54,851 nucleotides of DNA from an uncultured Clostridia bacterium (GTDB taxonomy: Bacteria; Bacillota; Clostridia; Christensenellales; Aristaeellaceae), in the NCBI GenBank assembly GCA_946538615.1, contig CAMNGW010000003.1:1-54851 (forward strand). Direction: 5' to 3'. Below are positions 7,849 through 16,350 of this stretch, piece after piece. The notes below the pieces were generated by a model. The model searched no databases, had not been told where the DNA came from, and worked only from the letters and a program-made list of their open reading frames with translations. Every line of letters starts with the position of its first letter. Positions within the stretch are counted from its first letter, which is position 1. A program made the translations under genes and the position numbers.

Positions 7849-9582
7849 GTGATCAAACGTGAGTTGCTTTCAGAATACCCGGAAGCCATTGGGCATATTG
7901 TTCTTAATGTCCTGGCCCAGCTTGTGAAGCTTATGTGCAACGTGGCGATGATCTATACCATCGCCAGATGTCTTGCACGGGTATTTCAGGGTGAAAAGGT
8001 GGAGAATGTATTCCTCACCGCGCTGGTGCTGTGTGTCTGTGCAGCCGGACGATGTCTGGGCACAATGTGGGCCTCACGTGAGGCTTTCTTCGCTTCGGCA
8101 GGCGCCAAGAAAAAACTGAGGGGCCTTTTGTATGATAAGCTGACGGGACTGGGCGCATCTTATCATGAAAAAGTATCGACAAGCGAAGTGATCCAGGTGG
8201 CAGTGGAAGGGATCGATCAGCTGGAGACCTATTTTGGCAGGGACCTTCCTCAGTTCTTCTATGCCATGATCGCGCCGATTGTCCTTTTCATTATTCTCTC
8301 GCCGGTCAGTCTAAAGGCGGCCGTTGTCCTTTTCATCTGCGTCCCGCTGATCCCTGTTTCCATCATGCTTGTGCAGAAACTGGCCAAGAACCTGCTCAGA
8401 CGGTACTGGGGAAAATACACCCAGCTTGGCGACACGTTCCTGGAGAATATGCAGGGGCTGACGACACTGAAGATTTATCAGGCAGACGCTGAAAAACACC
8501 GGGAAATGAATGAAAAAGCTGAGGAGTTCCGCTTTATCACCATGAAAGTGCTGACCATGCAGCTCAACTCCATTATCATCATGGATATCATAGCTTACGG
8601 GGGCGCCGCGCTCGGTGTGATTCTCGCTGTCTCAGAAGTCCTTGCGGGACAGATCAGCTTATGGCAGGCTTTCCTTGTGATCATGCTCTCAGCTGACTTC
8701 TTCCTGCCCATGCGCACCCTCGGCTCCTACTTCCATGTGGCCATGAACGGCATGGCTGCCAGCGATAAACTGTTTGCCATTCTCAGGCTTGACGAGGATG
8801 TGGATGGGGACAGAGAGGTCGAGGGTGACATGAGCGTGGCAGCGGAAGGTCTGACATTTTCCTATGACGGGGAGCGGAACGCGCTTGAGAACGTGGATCT
8901 GGTGATACCGCAGGGTTCCCTGACGGCCCTTGTGGGGAAGTCGGGCTGCGGGAAGAGCACCCTGGCGGCCCTTCTCACAGGCGCGCAGAAAGGCTATACA
9001 GGTTCGCTGACCCTTGACGGACAGGAAGTGTACAGCCTGAAGGGCAAAAGTCTTTCTGACACAATCACTGTGGTGAGCGCATCGAGTTTTATTTTCCAGG
9101 GAACGGTGCGTGAAAACGTCGAAATGGGAAAACCGGGTGCCAGCGATGATGAAATGGTCGGGGCACTGAAGAAAGCAAAAATATGGGACTGGCTGGAAAC
9201 GCAGAGCGGTCTTGATACCAGGATCGATTCAGGTGCTTCCAATCTTTCTGGCGGGCAGAAGCAAAGAATTGCCCTTGCGCGTGCCCTCCTGTACGATACG
9301 CCGTTCTATATTTTCGATGAAGCGACCTCCAATATCGATGTGGAGAGCGAACAGGATATCATGGATACCATTTATGCTTTCAAAGGCGAGAAGACTGTGC
9401 TCCTCATTACCCACCGTCTGGAGAATGCCATCGGGGCTGACCGGATCTATGTCCTTGATACTGGGAAAGTGGCCGGGGCGGGCACGCACCAGGAGCTTCT
9501 CAGGGACAATGAAGCATACAGGGCACTTCATCAGGCCCAGGCTGTATATGAACAGTATGCCAGAGGAGGGGACACACAGTAA
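7849..9582 (+). CDS. ABC half-transporter (exporter fold, CydD/YbtP-like), ATP-binding/permease
   Basis: Membrane domain (about residues 1-310, six helices) fused to an ATPase domain. Walker A is at 363-370 (GKSGCGKST), the signature is LSGGQKQR, Walker B is FYIFDEAT with catalytic E491, and an H-loop occurs in ITHR. It presumably pairs with the next gene product. The exporter fold next to an ECF importer resembles streptococcal and actinobacterial siderophore uptake systems in which such pairs (YbtPQ, IrtAB) import ferric siderophores; this is an inference. The GTG at 7849 is 7 nt from AGGAGG; the TTG at 7843 is too close. Export of another compound, or a CydDC-like role, cannot be excluded. 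Confidence 0.85.
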   Translation: MIKRELLSEYPEAIGHIVLNVLAQLVKLMCNVAMIYTIARCLARVFQGEKVENVFLTALVLCVCAAGRCLGTMWASREAFFASAGAKKKLRGLLYDKLTGLGASYHEKVSTSEVIQVAVEGIDQLETYFGRDLPQFFYAMIAPIVLFIILSPVSLKAAVVLFICVPLIPVSIMLVQKLAKNLLRRYWGKYTQLGDTFLENMQGLTTLKIYQADAEKHREMNEKAEEFRFITMKVLTMQLNSIIIMDIIAYGGAALGVILAVSEVLAGQISLWQAFLVIMLSADFFLPMRTLGSYFHVAMNGMAASDKLFAILRLDEDVDGDREVEGDMSVAAEGLTFSYDGERNALENVDLVIPQGSLTALVGKSGCGKSTLAALLTGAQKGYTGSLTLDGQEVYSLKGKSLSDTITVVSASSFIFQGTVRENVEMGKPGASDDEMVGALKKAKIWDWLETQSGLDTRIDSGASNLSGGQKQRIALARALLYDTPFYIFDEATSNIDVESEQDIMDTIYAFKGEKTVLLITHRLENAIGADRIYVLDTGKVAGAGTHQELLRDNEAYRALHQAQAVYEQYARGGDTQ

Positions 9583-11234
9583 TGGAAAGAAAAACAAGAC
9601 GAAGCGGGATGCAGATCATGGGAAGCCTGATCCGTCTCCTCAGGCCCCTGAGCGGACACATGCTCCTGGCCATTGTACTGGGCGTATTGGGCCATCTGTG
9701 TGCCATTTCTGTAACAGTCCTTGGATCCCAGGCACTGTGGCAGACCACGGCAGATCCCCGGGGTGCAAGAAACCTCTTTGCGTTGGTCATGACCCTGGCG
9801 GTGCTTCGCGGCGTTCTCCATTACGGGGAACAGAACCGGAACCACTATATCGCCTTTACGCTCCTGGCCCTGATCCGTGACCATGTATTTGGGGCGCTGC
9901 GCCGTCTTTCCCCCGCAAAGATGGACGCAAAAAACAAGGGTGAGCTCATATCGACCATCACCACAGACATTGAGCTCCTCGAAGTCTTTTATGCACACAC
10001 CATTTCACCCATCGCGATTGCCGTCATCACCTCACTTGTGATGCTGATTTTCCTTGGTTCCCTGCACCCGCTCTTTGCGCTCATTGCAGGAGCTGCCTAT
10101 GTTGCTGTGGGAGCCGTCCTTCCGCTTGTTTTTTCGCGCTATATGAAGGACGATGGCGTTGCTGTGCGCGAATGCGCAGGCGCACTGTCCGGCTTTGTTC
10201 TGGACAGCCTGCGGGGCCTTGCCGAAACCTTGAGATATGGCAGGAGCGATCAGCGGAAAAAGGACCTTGACGCCCGCTCTGATGAGATGAGCGCAGCACA
10301 GAAGCGCCTGAGCAATAAGCAGGGGGTCGAAGCGGGGCTGACCGATGCGGTGATCGTCTTTTTCTCATCTGTGATTCTCCTTGCGGCCCTCGGATTGTAT
10401 AACAATGGGGCCATTGGCGCCCGGGAGGTTCTGATGGGCACAGTAGGCCTGATGAGCTCCTTTGGGCCTGTGGCGGCCCTTTCTGCACTGGCTGGCTCCC
10501 TTACCCAGACACTGGCCGCAGGTGAACGCGTGCTGTCCCTGCTTGAAGAAAAACCTGTTGTGGAAGACGTGACAGCAGGCAAAGATGTTGCGTATGAGGA
10601 CATGGCATGCACCGACATCACATTCTCCTACGACGGGAAACAAAATGTGCTCAGCCATTTTTCAATGGAAGTCCCGGGAAAAGGGATCACGGGTATCACA
10701 GGGCCCAGCGGCAGCGGGAAATCGACGACCCTTAAGGCACTGATGCGCTTTTATGATGTCAGTGAAGGGTCTGTCACCATGTCGGGTACCGATGTAAGGG
10801 AAATCAATACAGCAAGCCTGAGGGCCAATCAGGCCTTTGTCACCCAGGAAACGGAGCTGTTCAACGATACGATTGAGAACAATATCCGGATCGGGGACCT
10901 CACAGCGGACCGCAGCCGGGTCGTAGAGGCGGCGAAGAAAGCGTCTATCCACGATTTCATCGAAACCTTGCCACAAGGATATGACACCAGAGCGGGTGAG
11001 CTTGGCGGGCTCTTTTCAAGCGGTGAGCGCCAGCGCATTGGTCTTGCAAGAGCTTTTCTGAGCAATGCCCCGCTGATCCTGCTTGACGAGCCGACGAGCA
11101 ACCTTGATACCCTCAACGAAGGGCACATCCTGATGACCCTCGATCAGGTGCGCAGGGACAAAAGCATTGTCCTTGTATCCCATCGTCCCTCAGTCAAAGC
11201 AGTGGCGGACAGAAACTATGCGGTGAACGAATGA
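9582..11234 (+). CDS. ABC half-transporter (exporter fold, CydC/YbtQ-like), ATP-binding/permease
   Basis: Partner of the preceding half-transporter. The start overlaps its stop (TAATG). The 550-residue protein has a six-helix membrane domain and a C-terminal ATPase domain with Walker A at 374 (GPSGSGKST), Walker B LILLDEPTSNLD and an H-loop in VSHR. The ABC signature is unusual: FSSGERQR at 478-485 in place of LSGGQ. That suggests an asymmetric pair in which one composite ATP site is weaker, as in many heterodimeric exporters. The stop overlaps the start of the EcfA gene (ATGA), so the exporter-fold pair and the ECF ATPase appear to be made together. Confidence 0.85.
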   Translation: MERKTRRSGMQIMGSLIRLLRPLSGHMLLAIVLGVLGHLCAISVTVLGSQALWQTTADPRGARNLFALVMTLAVLRGVLHYGEQNRNHYIAFTLLALIRDHVFGALRRLSPAKMDAKNKGELISTITTDIELLEVFYAHTISPIAIAVITSLVMLIFLGSLHPLFALIAGAAYVAVGAVLPLVFSRYMKDDGVAVRECAGALSGFVLDSLRGLAETLRYGRSDQRKKDLDARSDEMSAAQKRLSNKQGVEAGLTDAVIVFFSSVILLAALGLYNNGAIGAREVLMGTVGLMSSFGPVAALSALAGSLTQTLAAGERVLSLLEEKPVVEDVTAGKDVAYEDMACTDITFSYDGKQNVLSHFSMEVPGKGITGITGPSGSGKSTTLKALMRFYDVSEGSVTMSGTDVREINTASLRANQAFVTQETELFNDTIENNIRIGDLTADRSRVVEAAKKASIHDFIETLPQGYDTRAGELGGLFSSGERQRIGLARAFLSNAPLILLDEPTSNLDTLNEGHILMTLDQVRRDKSIVLVSHRPSVKAVADRNYAVNE

Positions 11235-12601
11235 TGCATGCCATAGAACTTCAGAATATCACGTTTTCCTATGACGGAAAAACAGACATCCTGCACAATC
11301 TGGACTTCACTGTGGATTTCGGAGAATTTGCTGTCCTGCAGGGTGTGTCCGGGACAGGGAAGACGACGCTGCTCTCGGTGATCAACGGAGTGATCCCGGG
11401 GACTGTGCCGGGAAAACTGACAGGGCAAATTTTTCTGTCCGGACAGGATATGACCGGGGAGGGGATCGCAAGGCGCGCCCGATTCATTGGGAGCGTCCTG
11501 CAGAATGCCGATGATCAGATTGTTCACGACAGGGTCGACGATGAGGTGGCTTTCGGCTGTGAGAACATCGGTATGGAACCGGATGAAATTGAGAAGCACG
11601 TACAGGCGGCGCTGGAACAGACGCACCTCAAAGCAGAAATGCACACCAGGAAGCTGTCGGGCGGGCAGAAGCAGCGCCTGATCACGGCATCGATTTTTGC
11701 CATGGGCCAGAAGACTGTGATCCTTGATGAACCTCTGGCCAATCTTGACAGAGAAAGTGCAGTGATGCTGCTGAGGACACTGAAAGCCATGACAGAGGAA
11801 GGCTATGCTGTACTTCTTGTGGAGCACAGACTGGACCTTGTCCTGCCTTTTGCTGATGTGGTCCATACACTTGACCAGGGAAAGATCACTTCGGAAAAAG
11901 AACCCACGCGTCTGGGCCTGAAAAGCGGCAGGACCATTCCCTATGACGGTCAGCCGCTTACGGGAAAAGAAAAACTGATTTCTGTTTCGGAAGTCTATTA
12001 CGCGATCCATCATATTGATGTCCTGCGTTCAGTCACTATGGACATCCGGGAAGGGGAGCGCACAACACTGCTGGGGCCGAATGGGTGCGGCAAAACCACC
12101 CTCCTCAGACTGCTGGCACGCCTGATTGAACCCACCGCAGGCGGCTATACGCAGCATGTGATCCGTTCGCAGCGCATCCATGCCATGCCCGAGTGGTTCC
12201 GGAAAACGGGCTATGTCTACCAGAACCCATCCTATCAGCTGTTTATGCCGACCGTCTATCAGGAAGTGGCAAGATGTGCGGTATCGCCTGAGCGGGCAAA
12301 GCGCATGATTGAAATGTTCGGACTTGCAGGCCTTGAGGACAGGCACCCCCAATCTCTTTCAGAGGGACAGAAGCGGCGGACAGATGTGGCTTGCGTATGC
12401 GCCACGGACCCCAAAGTCCTCTTTCTGGATGAGCCCACAGTGGGACAGGATTTTGAACACCTACGGATGATGCTTGAAGGCATACGCGTACTGCAGAAAG
12501 AATCAGGATGTGCCCTGGTTACTGTGACACATGATGAGCGGTGCAAAGACGCGTTGTCTGACAGGAAACTGATTATGAAACAGGGCAGGATCATCCGGTA
12601 A
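11231..12601 (+). CDS. ECF transporter ATPase, two fused ATP-binding domains (EcfA1-EcfA2 type)
   Basis: Cytoplasmic ATPase driving the ECF importer. Two complete ABC domains lie in one 456-residue chain. The first has Walker A at 38-45 (SGTGKTT), signature LSGGQKQRL and Walker B TVILDEPLANLD. The second has Walker A at 282-289 (GPNGCGKTT), signature LSEGQKRRT and Walker B VLFLDEPTVGQD. Both keep the catalytic Glu. A fused double ATPase replaces the separate EcfA1 and EcfA2 of housekeeping systems, so this is a dedicated (group I-like) ECF system. Its ATG overlaps the stop of the preceding ABC gene. Confidence 0.9.
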   Translation: MMHAIELQNITFSYDGKTDILHNLDFTVDFGEFAVLQGVSGTGKTTLLSVINGVIPGTVPGKLTGQIFLSGQDMTGEGIARRARFIGSVLQNADDQIVHDRVDDEVAFGCENIGMEPDEIEKHVQAALEQTHLKAEMHTRKLSGGQKQRLITASIFAMGQKTVILDEPLANLDRESAVMLLRTLKAMTEEGYAVLLVEHRLDLVLPFADVVHTLDQGKITSEKEPTRLGLKSGRTIPYDGQPLTGKEKLISVSEVYYAIHHIDVLRSVTMDIREGERTTLLGPNGCGKTTLLRLLARLIEPTAGGYTQHVIRSQRIHAMPEWFRKTGYVYQNPSYQLFMPTVYQEVARCAVSPERAKRMIEMFGLAGLEDRHPQSLSEGQKRRTDVACVCATDPKVLFLDEPTVGQDFEHLRMMLEGIRVLQKESGCALVTVTHDERCKDALSDRKLIMKQGRIIR

Positions 12602-12620
12602 AAAGAAGGAGAATGACATA

Positions 12621-13343
12621 ATGCCAGGAATCACAGCGGAGGGCCGTGCTCTCCTTTTCGGCAGGCCGGAGGCTGACTGGTGGATGGTCCAGATGGCCGA
12701 TGAACATGATGTGACGCTGATGGAAAGCGAATATGCCCATCTCTCACAGTGTCTTGGCACTGACCAGTTCTGTATTATGGCGTACCCGGTCAGGGACTGG
12801 TTCTCGGACCTTTCCCCGTGGGACGCACCTCCTGTTTTTGGCAAAACGCCCTTTGGCCACGGCGCACAGGCAAGCCTTGAGGAGCTTGTGGGCACGGTGC
12901 TCCCGGCTATGGAAAAAAATTGGGGACATGATAAGCAGTATGTGCTGTGCGGCTATTCTCTCGCCGGGCTCTTTGCACTGTACGCGGCGTGCCATTCGGA
13001 GGCATTCAGGGGCTACGCAGCCGTTTCCCCTTCAGTGTGGTTTCCCGGGTGGATCGCGTACGCAAGGGAGCACATGACAGGCAGTAAGCCTGTGTACCTG
13101 AGTCTGGGGGATAAAGAGCCCAGAACAAAAAATCCCGTGATGTCACAGGTGGGGGACGCGATTGAGGCGCAGTACAGGCTGCTTAAAGAACGGGGCTGTG
13201 CGTGCACGCTTGAATGGAACGTGGGCAATCACTTTGTGGATGCAGATATACGGTGCGCCAAAGGTCTTGCATGGATCCTGCACACACTTCAGGCAGGGTT
13301 CCTGCCCGGACAGCCGTTTCTGAACGGGGAGCATGGCGCATGA
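12621..13343 (+). CDS. Alpha/beta hydrolase, putative esterase (COG2819/Fes-like)
   Basis: Cytoplasmic serine hydrolase of about 240 residues with the nucleophile elbow GYSLAG (S113), an SPSVW strand typical of the putative-esterase (PF00756) group, and a catalytic His in VGNHF (H204). Members of this group include siderophore esterases (Fes, IroE) and other acyl or ester hydrolases. It is the last gene of the ECF/ABC operon, 20 nt after the ATPase gene, behind GAAGGAGAATGACATA. That position would suit release of iron from an imported ester-type siderophore, but this is inference. An unrelated esterase role is possible. Confidence 0.75.
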   Translation: MPGITAEGRALLFGRPEADWWMVQMADEHDVTLMESEYAHLSQCLGTDQFCIMAYPVRDWFSDLSPWDAPPVFGKTPFGHGAQASLEELVGTVLPAMEKNWGHDKQYVLCGYSLAGLFALYAACHSEAFRGYAAVSPSVWFPGWIAYAREHMTGSKPVYLSLGDKEPRTKNPVMSQVGDAIEAQYRLLKERGCACTLEWNVGNHFVDADIRCAKGLAWILHTLQAGFLPGQPFLNGEHGA

Positions 13344-13449
13344 AATACCGGACATAGATCAGGTACCCGGCTTGAAGGACGGCGAGCTGTCCGATCTGGA
13401 AACGGGTACTTTTCTTTTACGGAGAATTGTCCTTTCCGTCAGGGGATAC

Positions 13450-13478
13450 TTGAAATGATGGAGATACATCGCTATGAT
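13450..13478 (+). promoter_or_regulatory. Probable sigma-A promoter for the M42 peptidase operon
   Basis: TTGAAA at 13450-13455 and TATGAT at 13473-13478 are separated by exactly 17 bases. Transcription would begin near 13485, about 85 bases before the M42 start. It lies in the 226-base gap between the esterase and peptidase genes, which is otherwise non-coding apart from an 8-bp hairpin in the presumed leader. Confidence 0.6.
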
Positions 13479-13505
13479 GTTTTCCGGGAAATAAGCAGCA
13501 CGATG

Positions 13506-13531
13506 GCGGCAGTGAACAGATTGACTGCCGC
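13506..13531 (+). repeat. Inverted repeat in the leader before the M42 gene
   Basis: Perfect 8-bp arms GCGGCAGT and ACTGCCGC with a 10-nt loop. No T tract follows, so it is a poor terminator. Because it lies downstream of the promoter at 13450 it would be in the 5' leader. It could be a leftover terminator of the previous operon or a regulatory hairpin. Confidence 0.4.
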
Positions 13532-13569
13532 ATGAAGATTTCTTTAACGACAAGCAGAAAGAGGATAAG

Positions 13570-14640
13570 ATGATGGACCGTTCATTTTTGTACCGTCTTC
13601 TTGAGACGGTTTCTGTCAGCGGCCTAGAAGAAGCAAATCAGTACAATGCGCTGGAATTTGGCAGAACGTTTGCCCACAGACAGAGTGTGGATGCAGCGGG
13701 CAATGCTGTCTCCATAGTCAATCCGGATGCAGAAGTACGCGTCCTTCTTACAGGGCATATGGACGAGATCGGGTTCCGGGTCACCTGCATTGGCGAGGAT
13801 GGGATGGTGCACGTACAGAGGGCCGGCGGGGTCCGCCCATCCTTGTATGTGGGCAGTCCTATGCAGATCATACATGAAGTGAAAAATGGCGAGGGGACCG
13901 AGCGCAGAAAAATATGCGGTGTCGGTGTGGTGAATCAGGATCTCCTCAAAAAAACGGAGATGAAGGATAAGGACCTGCTGATTGACATTGGTGCGTCAAG
14001 CAGGGAAGAAGCGGAATCCTGTGTAAGCATCGGGGACGCTGTGTGTGCCGACACTGTGGTACGTGAGCTCCTCAACGACCATTTTACGTGCAGGGCACTT
14101 GACGACAAAACGGGTGCTTTTGTGGTCCTTGAGGCAGCTAAACTTGCAGCGCAGCGCGGGGCAACATGCGGGATCTATGCCCATACAGCTACAGGTGAGG
14201 AAACGACAGGGAGAGGGGCTTATTTTGCCGCCTCGAAAATTAAGCCTGATTGTGCGGTCATCGTTGATGTGACCTGGGCGAGCGATTATCCGGGAACAGA
14301 GCCGGGGGACACGGGGAAGATTGTGCTGGGCAAAGGACCTGTACTTTGCCACAGCGGTATGGTGAACAAGCGCCTGAACGAGGCGCTTGAAGAAATTGCC
14401 CGGGAGAAAGGGATCCCGGTTCAGTATGAGGTAGCCGGCGGGGAAACGTCTACGGACGGCGATACGGTCCTTATGACAGGTAACGGCGTTCCCGTGGTCC
14501 TGGTTTCCATTCCGCTCAGGTACATGCACTCTTCAGTGGAAGTGGCGAACTGGAAGGACCTTGAAAACGCAATAGAACTGATTGCCGGACTGATTTTGCG
14601 CATGCATGCCGGCTTTGATTACTGCCCATTGAAAATCTGA
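13570..14640 (+). CDS. M42 family metallopeptidase (glutamyl aminopeptidase/deblocking type)
   Basis: Cytoplasmic di-metal aminopeptidase or cellulase-M-like protein that trims peptides. The metal and catalytic residues are visible in order: H63 and D65 (TGHMDE), D178 or D179 (ALDDKTG), E210-E211 (TGEETTGRGA), D233 (IVDVTW) and a late His in RYMHSS. The length of 356 residues is normal. ATGs at 13570 and 13573 are both possible after AAAGAGG. It is the first gene of a long plus-strand operon with its own promoter, and is not obviously linked in function to the sugar enzymes downstream. Confidence 0.92.
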   Translation: MMDRSFLYRLLETVSVSGLEEANQYNALEFGRTFAHRQSVDAAGNAVSIVNPDAEVRVLLTGHMDEIGFRVTCIGEDGMVHVQRAGGVRPSLYVGSPMQIIHEVKNGEGTERRKICGVGVVNQDLLKKTEMKDKDLLIDIGASSREEAESCVSIGDAVCADTVVRELLNDHFTCRALDDKTGAFVVLEAAKLAAQRGATCGIYAHTATGEETTGRGAYFAASKIKPDCAVIVDVTWASDYPGTEPGDTGKIVLGKGPVLCHSGMVNKRLNEALEEIAREKGIPVQYEVAGGETSTDGDTVLMTGNGVPVVLVSIPLRYMHSSVEVANWKDLENAIELIAGLILRMHAGFDYCPLKI

Positions 14641-14662
14641 CGGGCAGCAGAAAGGAAAAGAA

Positions 14663-15196
14663 ATGACAGAAGCGGACAAGCGCCTTCGCCGGTGCTGTTT
14701 TTCGGGACACCGGCCCGAGAAGCTCAAGGCCGGACCAGAGACGGTGAAAGCCTGGCTCGAAGCCAGAATTGACGAGGCTATAGCTGACGGCTATGTGACT
14801 TTTATCACCGGCATGGGGATGGGAGCAGATATCTGGGCAGGCGAGATCCTTGTCAGAAAAAAGGAGAAGAATCCCCAGCTGCACCTGATCGCGGCAGCAC
14901 CTTATCCGACTTTTTCCTACAGGTGGAACGAAACGTGGAAAAAGGCGTATCAGGACCTTTGGAAAAAGGCAGACCTGCGTATTGAGGTCTGTAAAGCTTT
15001 TGACAATGACGCCTTTGAAAAACGGAACATATGGATGGTAAACCATGCCAACCGCCTTATTGCCTACTATAACGGTGATGAAGGCAGCACCAGGCGCATC
15101 ATTGATTATGCCCGCCAGCAGGGGATCGGGTGTGTTGTATATGCCGAGAAAGAAATGGAGGAAAGGGGAAACGCGTATGCTTCAGAAAATGGATAA
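14663..15196 (+). CDS. SLOG family protein (DUF1273/YpsA-like)
   Basis: A 177-residue Rossmann-like nucleotide or ligand-binding protein of the SLOG superfamily. It shows the typical opening (CCFSGHRPEKL), the glycine-rich ITGMGMGADIWAGE segment and a late NRLIAYY strand. YpsA-type proteins are linked to cell division or stress in some Bacillota, but their ligand is unknown. The ATG follows AAAGGAAAAG. The last 20 bases overlap the next gene in another frame. Confidence 0.8.
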   Translation: MTEADKRLRRCCFSGHRPEKLKAGPETVKAWLEARIDEAIADGYVTFITGMGMGADIWAGEILVRKKEKNPQLHLIAAAPYPTFSYRWNETWKKAYQDLWKKADLRIEVCKAFDNDAFEKRNIWMVNHANRLIAYYNGDEGSTRRIIDYARQQGIGCVVYAEKEMEERGNAYASENG

Positions 15197-16250
15197 AATG
15201 ATGGATCAGGTGGTCAGCCATGGCCGCAACCGGATGGAAAACGGGGCCCTTCGCCTGTTCTGGACAGGGAGCGGCATTGAGTTCCTGTTCCAGGGGACCT
15301 TTCTTACGGTGCATTTCTCCGCGGACTATGTCAAGTATGAGCCCTGGGTAAGCCTTGAAGTGGACGGAGCATGGATCGCGAGGTTCCCCGTTGCGCGCGG
15401 AGAATCATCTTTCCGCTTCCTTGCGAATATGGCCGGGAGCGCGAAACAAAGGGTGAGGATCATCAGGGACCTTCAGCCGATGCCGGAAGACCCATCGGCC
15501 TGTCTGACCATCACGGCCCTGGAATATGAAGGGGAAATTTCAAGGCCTCAGGGACGGAAGCGGATGATTGAATTTGTCGGGGACAGCCTGACCACCGGAG
15601 AGGGTGCCATTGGTGCACAGGTGGAACAGGAATGGATCCCGACATGGTTCTGTGCGATGAATGCGTTTCCGTACCTGACTGCGGAGCGCATTGGAGCGGA
15701 CTTCCGTATTGTTTCCCAGAGCGGCTGGGGGCTCCGGAGCAGCTGGGACAATAATCCGCACTGTACACTGGGGAGCATTTATGAATCTGTCTGCGGGATC
15801 TGCGACAAAGAGCCTTTTGATTTTCAGGCATCACCGGCGGATGCTGTGGTCCTGAACCTGGGCACGAATGACAACGGTGCCTTTGACCAGCGTGCATGGG
15901 TCAGCCAGGACGGGCATGAAACATTTCAGGAAAAGCGGCTGGAAAACGGGGAGCCGGACCCTGAATGCCTGCTGGCCATTCAGGAGGCACAGATTGCGCT
16001 TCTGGCCAAGGTACGCAAATGGAACCCCAAAGCCTTTATTGTCTTCTGCTACGGGATGATTCCGGGAGAACTTGGGAAGACGCTTTCCGACGGGGTCAGG
16101 CGTTATCAGGAGAAGTATGGGGACGGGCGGGCCGCTTTTGTGCTTCTTCCCCCCATGGGAGAAGACCTGGGAGCAAGATCCCATCCCGGAAAGGCAGCGC
16201 ACCTCAGGGTTGCAGAAACGCTCGCGGCATATCTTGAAACTGTTCTTTAA
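15177..16250 (+). CDS. SGNH/GDSL hydrolase, carbohydrate esterase (CE2-like)
   Basis: Probable deacetylase of acetylated sugars or oligosaccharides. Residues 15-120 form a jelly-roll-like N-terminal domain (FWTGSGIEFLFQGT), and the SGNH domain follows with nucleophile S137 in FVGDSLTTGEGA, the GTND oxyanion block (LGTNDNGAF) and H336 in SHPG. The residue three before this His is not Asp (ARSHPG), as in CE2 enzymes that rely on a Ser-His dyad. The ATG at 15177 lies after AAAGGGG within the end of the SLOG gene, a 20-base overlap; an ATG at 15189 is also possible. There is no signal peptide, so it should act on imported, acetylated oligosaccharides. Confidence 0.8.
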   Translation: MLQKMDKMMDQVVSHGRNRMENGALRLFWTGSGIEFLFQGTFLTVHFSADYVKYEPWVSLEVDGAWIARFPVARGESSFRFLANMAGSAKQRVRIIRDLQPMPEDPSACLTITALEYEGEISRPQGRKRMIEFVGDSLTTGEGAIGAQVEQEWIPTWFCAMNAFPYLTAERIGADFRIVSQSGWGLRSSWDNNPHCTLGSIYESVCGICDKEPFDFQASPADAVVLNLGTNDNGAFDQRAWVSQDGHETFQEKRLENGEPDPECLLAIQEAQIALLAKVRKWNPKAFIVFCYGMIPGELGKTLSDGVRRYQEKYGDGRAAFVLLPPMGEDLGARSHPGKAAHLRVAETLAAYLETVL

Positions 16251-16350
16251 AAAGATGCCCAAAAAAACGTATTTGTACGGCAAAAACAGGCTGGCTGTGG
16301 ACCTTCCGGTTTGACTGACGGTCCCATGTTTTTCAGGGAAGGCACATACG

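Noticed and set aside
13333..13535. Two chained very short open frames (41 and 26 codons) between the esterase and M42 genes
   Set aside because: The ribosome binding sites are poor, the peptides match nothing I recognise, and a promoter with ideal spacing lies across them. They are more likely non-coding.
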